Origin: Oscillibacter sp.
Lineage (GTDB): Bacteria; Bacillota; Clostridia; Oscillospirales; Oscillospiraceae
Length of the DNA stretch: 13,163 bases
Assembly (NCBI GenBank): GCA_017447005.1
Contig: JAFSOM010000007.1
Span: forward strand, 1-13,163
Direction: 5' to 3'
The notes below the pieces were generated by a model. It saw only the letters and a program-made list of their open reading frames with translations, did not search any database and had not been told where the DNA came from. Positions 5,390 to 11,197 of the stretch are shown here, one piece after another. How positions within the stretch are numbered: position 1 is the first letter of the stretch; the number at the start of each line of letters is the position of its first letter. The position numbers and the translations under genes are program-made.

Positions 5390-7897
5390 ATGGCCCATAA
5401 CAGAGACTATCAACCCCAAGACATCGCGTTCCCTGACCAGATAATCACCGAATCCCGGTTAGTCGACGAGATGGAAAAATCCTATATCGAATACGCCATG
5501 AGCGTCATTGTGGGCCGCGCTTTGCCCGACGTGCGCGACGGTCTCAAACCCGTGCACCGCCGCATTCTCTACGCCATGTACGAGGACGGCCTCACCGCCG
5601 ATAAGCCCTTCCGCAAATCCGCCACTACCGTCGGAGAAGTGCTCGGCAAGTATCATCCCCACGGCGACGCCTCCGTTTACGACGCCATGGTACGTCTCGC
5701 GCAGGACTTTTCCATGAGATATATGCTCGTGGACGGTCACGGAAACTTCGGCTCCGTGGACGGCGACCCCCCCGCCGCGTACCGTTACACCGAGGCGCGG
5801 CTGTCCAAAATCTCCGCCGAAATGCTCCGCGACATCGACCGCGATACCGTCGACTGGGACCCCAACTTTGACGAAAACCGTAAGGAACCCCGCGTTCTCC
5901 CCGCCCGGTTTCCCAATTTATTAGTCAATGGCTCTTCCGGTATCGCCGTCGGCATGGCAACCAACATCCCGCCGCATAACCTCAAAGAGGTTATCGGCGC
6001 GTGCGTGTGCGTACTCGATAACCCCGACGCCACGCTCTCCGACCTCATGCAGCATATCAAAGGCCCCGACTTCCCGACACGCGGAATCATTATGGGACGT
6101 TCCGGCATTCGCGCCGCCTACGCTACCGGACGCGGACGGATTCTTATCCGCGCCCGTCACGAGTTTGAGGAGTTCGGGCGTGACCGTACAAGAATCGTCA
6201 TTACCGAGTTGCCGTATCAGGTCAACAAGCGTCAGCTCATCCGCAATATCGCCGAACAGGTCAAGGACAAGCGCCTTGAGGGTATCTCCGACCTCCGCGA
6301 CGAGACTGACCGCAACGGTATGCGCGTCGTTATCGAACTCAAAAAGGACGCAAATCCGCAAGTCGTGCTGAACCGTCTGTTCGCGCAGACCGCCTTGCAG
6401 TCCAGTTTCGCCGTCATCATGCTGGCGTTGGTCGATAACCAGAAACAGCCGAAAATTCTATCCCTCCGGCATATCATCGACGAGTATCTGACGTTCCAAG
6501 AGGATGTTATCGTCCGGCGAACGCGCTACGACCTCGCCAAAGCCCAAGAGCGCGCCCATCTGCTCGAAGGCTTGCTTATCGCGCAGGAGAATATTGACGA
6601 AGTCATCCGGATTATCCGTTCCAGTTACGATAACGCGAAAGAAAACCTCATGACCCGCTTTGAGCTTGACGAAACCCAAGCGCAAGCCATTTGCGATATG
6701 CGCCTTATCGCCCTGCAAGGCCTTAACCGCGAAAAGTTGCAGACCGAGTACGACGAACTCGAAAAGCAAATCGCCTACTTCCAGCGGGTTTTGTCCGACC
6801 CCGCGCTCGTGCGGCGGATTCTCAAAGAGGAGCTTATCGCCATTTCCGGGCGGTTCGGCGACGAGCGTCAGACCGAGATTCAGGACGTGGAGGACGACCT
6901 CGACATTGAGGATTTAATCGAAGAGGAAGAGTGCGTGTTCACGCTCACGGAGGCCGGCTACATCAAGCGGACGCCCGTCAGCGAGTACGCCGGACAGTCC
7001 CGCGGCGGCATGGGGCGGCGCGGCATTACCACCCGCGAAGAGGACGCCGTCACCGACCTGTTCACCGCGTCCACCCATGACTTTATCTTCTTCTTTACCG
7101 ATACCGGAAAAGTCTATCGCAAAAAGGGCTATCAGATACCCGAATCCGGTAAGGCCGCCAAAGGCGCCGCCGTCGTGAATATCCTCCCCGTTGAGAACGG
7201 CGAACGCGTGCAGACCATGATTCATACGCGCAACGTCAGCGACCCCGAAAGCCGCTTCCTCGTCATGGTCACGCGAAACGGCGTCGTCAAGCGCATGTCC
7301 GTGGACGCCCTGCGCAATGTCCGGAATCGCGGTATCCGCGCCCTTACCCTCGACGACGGCGACCGCTTAATCGCCGTGCGCGAAACCGACGGTCAGCAAA
7401 ATCTCCTTATCGCCTCCCATGACGGACAGGCCGTGCACTTCCCGGAATCGGAAATCCGTCCCTCGGGCCGTACCGCCGCCGGCGTGCGCGGTATCAAGCT
7501 CCGTGAGGGCGATTACGTCGTCGGCGCCGACTGCGCCCCGCCCGGACGTACCGTGCTTTCCGTCACCGAAAACGGGTTCGGCAAGCGCTCGTTCGTCAGC
7601 GATTACCGTATCACGGCCCGCGGCGGGATTGGCGTCCGGAACTACGCCGTCACCGAAAAATCCGGCAAAATTGTCGGTGTCCGCGTCGTGGACGGCTCCG
7701 AAGACGTCCTGCTCATGTCCCGGAACGGGAACCTGCTCCGCACCGCCGTACAGCGTATCAAAATCGCCGGACGCGCTACCCAAGGCGTCATCGTCATGCG
7801 CTTTCGTGAGGACGGCGACCAGCTCATTTCCATGGCGCTCGCCTCGTCCGAACTCGACCCCCCCGAAGAATTGCCCCCCGTCTCGCCGAAGGCGTAA
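5390..7897 (+). CDS. gyrA: DNA gyrase subunit A
   Basis: This is a full-length 835-residue type II topoisomerase A subunit. With GyrB it introduces negative supercoils using ATP. The breakage-reunion domain starts near EYAMSVIVGRALPDVRDGLKPVHRR. It contains the quinolone-determining helix GKYHPHGDASVYDAMVRLAQ (about 84-103) and the DNA-cleaving Tyr133 after Arg132 in AAYRYTE. A coiled-coil region with QTALQSSFAV follows. The C-terminal beta-pinwheel begins near residue 500. Its GyrA-box position reads QSRGGMG rather than QRRGG(K/R)G. Residue 94, equivalent to E. coli Ser83, is Ala. The start ATG follows AAGGAGA (5374-5380) with nine bases of spacing. GyrA is preferred over ParC because of the adjacent remB and gyrB, although the weak GyrA box leaves some doubt. 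The gene is separated from gyrB by two small genes and a repeat element. Confidence 0.95.
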   Translation: MAHNRDYQPQDIAFPDQIITESRLVDEMEKSYIEYAMSVIVGRALPDVRDGLKPVHRRILYAMYEDGLTADKPFRKSATTVGEVLGKYHPHGDASVYDAMVRLAQDFSMRYMLVDGHGNFGSVDGDPPAAYRYTEARLSKISAEMLRDIDRDTVDWDPNFDENRKEPRVLPARFPNLLVNGSSGIAVGMATNIPPHNLKEVIGACVCVLDNPDATLSDLMQHIKGPDFPTRGIIMGRSGIRAAYATGRGRILIRARHEFEEFGRDRTRIVITELPYQVNKRQLIRNIAEQVKDKRLEGISDLRDETDRNGMRVVIELKKDANPQVVLNRLFAQTALQSSFAVIMLALVDNQKQPKILSLRHIIDEYLTFQEDVIVRRTRYDLAKAQERAHLLEGLLIAQENIDEVIRIIRSSYDNAKENLMTRFELDETQAQAICDMRLIALQGLNREKLQTEYDELEKQIAYFQRVLSDPALVRRILKEELIAISGRFGDERQTEIQDVEDDLDIEDLIEEEECVFTLTEAGYIKRTPVSEYAGQSRGGMGRRGITTREEDAVTDLFTASTHDFIFFFTDTGKVYRKKGYQIPESGKAAKGAAVVNILPVENGERVQTMIHTRNVSDPESRFLVMVTRNGVVKRMSVDALRNVRNRGIRALTLDDGDRLIAVRETDGQQNLLIASHDGQAVHFPESEIRPSGRTAAGVRGIKLREGDYVVGADCAPPGRTVLSVTENGFGKRSFVSDYRITARGGIGVRNYAVTEKSGKIVGVRVVDGSEDVLLMSRNGNLLRTAVQRIKIAGRATQGVIVMRFREDGDQLISMALASSELDPPEELPPVSPKA

Positions 7898-7921
7898 GCG
7901 GAGTTGCGCCCACGCCGGATG

Positions 7922-8096
7922 AAACTTGCCCCTATCCGGCGCGGGATAAAACTTGCCCTCATCCGGCGCTGCGCGCCACCTTCCCCCGTTCCGGGGGAAG
8001 GGTAAACTTGAAAGCGCAATCTTGAAAACTTTGCGGAGTTGCGCCAATGTCGCCCCCCGGTACGGGGGGAGATGTCACGAAGTGACAGAGGGGGGA
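7922..8096. repeat. Composite dispersed repeat R2+R3 between gyrA and sppA
   Basis: This is a second full copy of the composite seen at 1970-2119. It is preceded by an extra, slightly degenerate start unit: AAACTTGCC occurs at 7922 and again at 7948, a 26-base period. Hairpins are CCTTCCCCCG-TTC-CGGGGGAAGG (about 7978-8000), CCCCCCG-GTA-CGGGGGG and TGTCAC-GAA-GTGACA (R3, about 8049-8096). The gap 7898-8147 holds no supported gene. Confidence 0.9.
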
Positions 8097-8147
8097 ATGA
8101 AAACTTGCAAAGGGACAAAAAAACGTCTCCCCTATGGAGGACTACTT

Positions 8148-9167
8148 ATGAAGTTCAAGCAGTTTCTCGCCGTTCTCGCGGCAACCGTATTATTCGCCGT
8201 CACGGGCTATCTCGGCGTACAGTCAGCCTCGTCGCTCAACGCCGCCGCTATGAACAGCATGGAAGGCGTCAGCGGCCTCGCCGACTTCTTCTCGAATGAA
8301 GTCTCCTTTGAGTTCCCGTCCGAACCCTTCCTCGCCGAACTCGATATTGTCGGCGACATCGCGCCGTCCGGAAGCGCCGTCTCCCCGTACGCCGCAGTCC
8401 CCGCCAACGCCTATGACCATACGCTCTATATGAACCTCGTGGACGCGCTCATAGACGACCCCGACAACCGCGGCATTCTCCTGTACGTCAACTCCCCCGG
8501 CGGCACCGTCTACGAGTCCGACGAACTCTATCTCAAGCTCATGGAGTACCGCGACGCCACGCAACGCCCGATTTACGCCTACTTTACCAGCGAAGCGTGT
8601 TCCGGCGGCTACTATATCTCCATGGCCGCCAACGAAATCTACGCCAACCGCAACGCGTGGACCGGCTCCATCGGCGTCATTATGTCCCTGCTCAACTATC
8701 AAGGCCTGTCCGAGAAAATCGGCGTGACCTCCGTCGACATCACCGCCGGACGCAATAAGGCCATGGGCTCCGCGTGGGAAACCCTCACCGACGAACAGCG
8801 CGACATTCTCCAGTCCCTCGTGGACGAATCCTATGAGCAGTTCGTCGGAATCGTCGCCGCCGGACGCAACCTCGACCCCGGACGCGTGCGCGACCTCGCC
8901 GACGGCAGAATCTACTCCGCCCAGCAGGCTCTTGAGCGCGGCCTTATCGACTATATCGCCGGGGAGGAGGAGGCCTTTGACGCCATTCTCGAAAAGTGCG
9001 GCCTCGCCTCCGACGCCGAAATCTATGTCCCCGACCGCGCCGGCGTTTTCAGCGTCATGGATTTTCTCTGGTCACGCGCCAACCTTGCCCGGCCCAAGTC
9101 CGAACTCGAACTCTTCCGCGATATGGTCTCCGACTACAGAAATGGGGCGATTCTCTATCATGCGTGA
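8148..9167 (+). CDS. sppA: Signal peptide peptidase SppA (S49 family)
   Basis: This 339-residue membrane-anchored serine protease is of the short Gram-positive SppA type, which digests signal peptides left in the membrane after secretion. One hydrophobic N-terminal segment (about 6-26, FLAVLAATVLFAVTGYLGV) anchors it, with the protease domain outside. The domain shows GILLYVNSPGG (strand and oxyanion region) and the nucleophile Ser152 in EACSGGYYISMAA. WTGSIGVI follows, and the general-base Lys204 lies in AGRNKAMG. The Ser-Lys spacing of 52 residues equals that of Bacillus SppA as I recall it. The ATG was chosen because GGAGG lies at 8136-8140. An upstream in-frame ATG at 8097 would add 17 residues but lacks a better site. 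It overlaps the RDD gene by eight bases and heads a three-gene operon. Confidence 0.9.
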   Translation: MKFKQFLAVLAATVLFAVTGYLGVQSASSLNAAAMNSMEGVSGLADFFSNEVSFEFPSEPFLAELDIVGDIAPSGSAVSPYAAVPANAYDHTLYMNLVDALIDDPDNRGILLYVNSPGGTVYESDELYLKLMEYRDATQRPIYAYFTSEACSGGYYISMAANEIYANRNAWTGSIGVIMSLLNYQGLSEKIGVTSVDITAGRNKAMGSAWETLTDEQRDILQSLVDESYEQFVGIVAAGRNLDPGRVRDLADGRIYSAQQALERGLIDYIAGEEEAFDAILEKCGLASDAEIYVPDRAGVFSVMDFLWSRANLARPKSELELFRDMVSDYRNGAILYHA

Positions 9168-9732
9168 GGATGTTTGTTACGCCGGGTTCGCCGTGCGCTT
9201 TTTCGCCTGGCTCGTCGATATGCTCGTGATGCTCATTCCTATGTCCATGCTCCGTTTCGCCCGGTGGGTTCTGCTCCTCTCCCGCGTCTCCGTTCCTATG
9301 AATCAGGCCCTGCTCTTCCGCTATACCCCCCTCGACATTGCCGCCTACCTCGTCCCCGTCATTTACTTCGTCGCCATGACGTGGAGCCAAGGCGCCACCG
9401 TCGGGAAAATGTTGCTCAAACTGGAAGTCATCAGCGTCGAACGGGGCCGCCTCACCTTCTGGCAAACCGTCCTGCGCGAAACCGTCGGACGCTACCTCTC
9501 CGCCGTCGCCTTTATCGGCTACCTCATGATTCTCCCCGACCGCGAAAAACGCGCCCTCCATGACCGTATCGCCGATACCCGCGTTATCTACGCCTGTCAG
9601 GGAAACCCCATCCGCCGCCCCGATACCGTCCGTAACCGGAACGCCGACGCCGCGCCGCCCGACAACGTCACGCCCTCCGCGCCGCCCGTCGATTTGTCCA
9701 AGCCCCCTGAGAGCGGGGAGACGCCCCTATGA
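9160..9732 (+). CDS. RDD-family membrane protein
   Basis: This 190-residue protein has the RDD family layout. R13 and D20 lie in the first hydrophobic segment (FAVRFFAWLVDMLVMLIP). A second span at about 58-74 (LDIAAYLVPVIYFVAMT) precedes the conserved GATVGKMLLKLEVI loop. A third hydrophobic region (about 112-125) is followed by the signature ALHDRIADTRVIY (132-144). The last roughly 40 residues are Pro-rich, probably disordered and cytoplasmic. RDD proteins are often called putative transporters, but the substrate is unknown. The ATG lies within the end of sppA (eight-base overlap), and the stop overlaps the rnhA start as ATGA, so expression is coupled on both sides. Upstream GGGGCGA is a weak ribosome site, consistent with coupling. 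Confidence 0.85.
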   Translation: MREDVCYAGFAVRFFAWLVDMLVMLIPMSMLRFARWVLLLSRVSVPMNQALLFRYTPLDIAAYLVPVIYFVAMTWSQGATVGKMLLKLEVISVERGRLTFWQTVLRETVGRYLSAVAFIGYLMILPDREKRALHDRIADTRVIYACQGNPIRRPDTVRNRNADAAPPDNVTPSAPPVDLSKPPESGETPL

Positions 9733-10532
9733 AAACCGTCACCGTCTACACCGACGGCGCCTGCTCCGGCAATCCCGGCCCCGGCGGCTGGGCCGCCGTC
9801 CTGCGCTACGGCGAACACGAGCGCGAACTCTCCGGCGGCGAACCGTCCACGACAAATAACCGTATGGAATTGACCGCTATCATCTCCGCGCTCTCCGCGC
9901 TCAAAGAGCCGTGCGTTGTGGAATTATACTCTGATAGTAAGTATGTCCTCGACGCGCTCGAAAAGGGCTGGGCCGTCCGCTGGCGGCGTAACGGCTGGAT
10001 GAGAACCAAAACCGACCCCGCCCTCAATCCCGACCTCTGGGAAACCCTCCTCAACCTCGCCCAAACCCATGACTTACGCTGTCACTGGGTGCGCGGTCAC
10101 GCCGGAAACGCGTACAATGAGCGTTGCGACGCCCTCGCCGTCGCCGAAAGCAGAAAATTTCTCTCCGAAAGTCGAATCAAGGAGATTGAGGAGAAAAAGA
10201 AAGAAGTTTCCGGACAACTCTCCACCGACGATGTCATTGACCAGTGGCTGACAATTACCCATGTGGAAATGCGCGAAAAAATGTATCAGGGAGAGAAGAA
10301 ACTGTACCCTTTCGTTACGTTTCAGGAATTTCCGAACCGCTATTATGTCGCCCGCAAAATGCTGGAGCGACGTATCGAAGCGTGGCGTAGAACGGCCGGA
10401 GACGAACCCGATTCACGCACGCTCCCTAAAGTTAATGAACGCATTGCGCGGAAAGGCGGCGTCCTCGTTTACATGCAACGGAAACAGGGAAAAACTAAGG
10501 ACTACATCATGACCACATTCAAATCTTCATGA
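9729..10532 (+). CDS. rnhA: Ribonuclease HI with an acquired C-terminal tail
   Basis: RNase HI cuts the RNA strand of RNA-DNA hybrids. The N-terminal 145 residues are canonical. D9 lies in YTDGACSGNPGPGGW, E47 in NNRMELTAI, D69 in LYSDSKYV, H124 in WVRGHAGN and D134 in NERCDALAVAESRKF. These give the four carboxylates and the His of the active site. A family member would normally end near residue 145-155. Instead the frame continues for about 120 residues that I cannot assign. These include a Lys/Glu helix (ESRIKEIEEKKKEV) and a Tyr/Arg-rich part (NRYYVARKMLERRIEAWRR). The tail DNA is visibly more AT-rich than the first part. It starts at a 30-base sequence that is repeated exactly just after the stop codon. 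The start overlaps the RDD stop, and GGGGAG lies about ten bases upstream. Confidence 0.92.
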   Translation: MKTVTVYTDGACSGNPGPGGWAAVLRYGEHERELSGGEPSTTNNRMELTAIISALSALKEPCVVELYSDSKYVLDALEKGWAVRWRRNGWMRTKTDPALNPDLWETLLNLAQTHDLRCHWVRGHAGNAYNERCDALAVAESRKFLSESRIKEIEEKKKEVSGQLSTDDVIDQWLTITHVEMREKMYQGEKKLYPFVTFQEFPNRYYVARKMLERRIEAWRRTAGDEPDSRTLPKVNERIARKGGVLVYMQRKQGKTKDYIMTTFKSS

Positions 10533-10569
10533 AATTATCCGTTGCGACGCCCTCGCCGTCGCCGAAAGC
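10122..10569. repeat. 30-bp direct repeats bounding a 418-bp insert in the rnhA 3' end
   Basis: The bases 10122-10151, encoding part of NERCDALAVAES, recur without mismatch at 10540-10569, seven bases after the rnhA stop. Beyond the repeat both copies still encode SRKF in the matching frame, but with different codons (AGC AGA AAA TTT against AGC CGG AAG TTC). The right-hand copy therefore looks like the displaced original 3' end of rnhA, and the segment between looks like an insertion or recombined foreign 3' end. A partial R1 repeat (10583-10608) follows immediately. Confidence 0.9.
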
Positions 10570-10615
10570 CGGAAGTTCCGTTGCCCCCTCCCCTTTCCGG
10601 GGCGCGGGAATCTAA

Positions 10616-10663
10616 TTTACAGTTTGTTCACACTTTCCGGTTGAAGTTTACAGATTGTTCACA
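10616..10663 (+). promoter_or_regulatory. Duplicated TTTACA-N5-TTCACA box
   Basis: TTTACAGTTTGTTCACA (10616-10632) and TTTACAGATTGTTCACA (10647-10663) differ at one base and start 31 bases apart. Each is two hexamers 11 bases apart, about one helical turn. Tandem half-sites of this kind suit OmpR/PhoP-family response regulators. Each TTGTTCACA is also one base from the DnaA box TTATTCACA. A -10-like TATACT lies at 10695-10700. Which regulator binds is inference. Confidence 0.5.
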
Positions 10664-10694
10664 AGTCCGTCATACTTTCGCAAAATTTCCCCGC

Positions 10695-10804
10695 TATACT
10701 ACTCACCATGCAGAGGGTCACTCCCAGCCCGATGCGTTTTCTCCCTCCTTCTACAATACAGGCGGACGGAATCCGGTTGCACGGGTTCCGTCCGTCGCCT
10801 TTTC
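10695..10804 (+). ncRNA. Candidate short transcript ending in a hairpin
   Basis: TATACT (10695-10700) could start a roughly 100-base RNA ending at the hairpin 10763-10794 plus TTTT. The only open frame in it (34 codons from 10708) has no ribosome binding site. It could be a small RNA or an attenuated leader for the zinc-ribbon gene. I recognise no known RNA family. No clear -35 is seen, so activation through the upstream duplicated box is possible. Confidence 0.25.
10763..10803 (+). terminator. Strong hairpin with short T-run
   Basis: CGGACGGAATCCG (10763-10775) pairs over 13 positions (one G-U) with CGGGTTCCGTCCG (10782-10794) around GTTGCA. Then come TCGCC and a T-run (10800-10803). The long GC-rich stem suggests a terminator or attenuator; the T-run is short. 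Confidence 0.55.
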
Positions 10805-10808
10805 GCGC

Positions 10809-10836
10809 TTGACTTGTGTGGAAAAAAGCGTATCTT
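10809..10836 (+). promoter_or_regulatory. Promoter of the zinc-ribbon gene
   Basis: TTGACT (10809-10814) and TATCTT (10831-10836) are separated by 16 bases. Transcription would begin about 15 bases before the start codon, just at the AGGAAAAGGGG ribosome binding region (10841-10851). Confidence 0.65.
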
Positions 10837-10858
10837 CTCTAGGAAAAGGGGACGGGCT

Positions 10859-11035
10859 ATGATGAATTACACGGAACAGGAAATCAAAGCGTTAGACCGG
10901 AAATTTGAACACCCTGACGAAGTCGTGATTTGTCCGCGTTGCGGCGGACAGCTTGAATACCAGTCCCGAAACGGAAGCTGTATCGTCAAATGCGAGACAA
11001 ACGGCTGTCTGCGCGACGCAATCCGAGGAATTTGA
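10859..11035 (+). CDS. Small zinc-ribbon protein
   Basis: This 58-residue protein starts MMNYTEQEIKALDRKFEHPD. It contains CPRCGG (CxxCG) and, about 20 residues on, C-E-T-N-G-C (CxxxxC). These four Cys could hold one zinc ion in a rubredoxin-like ribbon. A second ATG at 10862 is equally possible as the start. The purine-rich AGGAAAAGGGG at 10841-10851 supports either one. The gene has its own promoter and a strong terminator right after the stop, so it is transcribed alone. A longer open frame reaching back to 10655 is rejected because it crosses the hairpin and promoter. Its function is unknown; nucleic-acid or protein binding are both reasonable for a lone ribbon. Confidence 0.8.
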   Translation: MMNYTEQEIKALDRKFEHPDEVVICPRCGGQLEYQSRNGSCIVKCETNGCLRDAIRGI

Positions 11036-11040
11036 AACAT

Positions 11041-11083
11041 ATGGAGCCGCCCGGCGTCGTTCCGGCGGTTCCATTCCTTTTTT
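11041..11083 (+). terminator. Rho-independent terminator of the zinc-ribbon gene
   Basis: ATGGAGCCGCC (11041-11051) pairs with GGCGGTTCCAT (11064-11074) over 11 positions with one G-U. The sequence TCC and six T bases (11078-11083) follow. It begins five bases after the stop codon. Confidence 0.85.
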
Positions 11084-11104
11084 CCGTCTCCGCTTTTCCG
11101 TCCG

Positions 11105-11142
11105 CGCAAGCGCTTGCGACGGCGCGGAAAGTGTGCTACAAT
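11105..11142 (+). promoter_or_regulatory. GTPase-gene promoter with overlapping palindrome
   Basis: TTGCGA (11114-11119) and TACAAT (11137-11142) are separated by 17 bases, and TGC before the -10 makes it extended. The perfect 14-base palindrome CGCAAGCGCTTGCG (11105-11118) covers most of the -35. Its AAGCGCTT centre resembles operators of LacI/GalR-family regulators, so repression there is possible but not shown. Confidence 0.75.
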
Positions 11143-11197
11143 ACGCTCGCGGGCCGTCCAGCGGCGCCCGTTTCCACGCGAAAGGAGCGTTGTTTGT

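Noticed and set aside
7367..8118. Minus-strand open frames across the gyrA 3' end and repeat block
   Set aside because: They are antisense to gyrA and then translate hairpin repeats; no start signals.
10708..10812. 34-codon peptide inside the candidate small RNA
   Set aside because: No ribosome site, and most of its codons form the 13-bp hairpin.
10655..10858. N-terminal extension of the zinc-ribbon protein back to 10655
   Set aside because: It would translate the hairpin at 10763-10794 and the TTGACT/TATCTT promoter; the AGGAAAAGGGG site supports the start at 10859 or 10862.
11114..11197. Extension of the GTPase-like protein to ATG 11114
   Set aside because: That ATG lies inside the promoter and palindrome; AAAGGAG before 11198 and a protein start of MAYQFTCPYC fit better.
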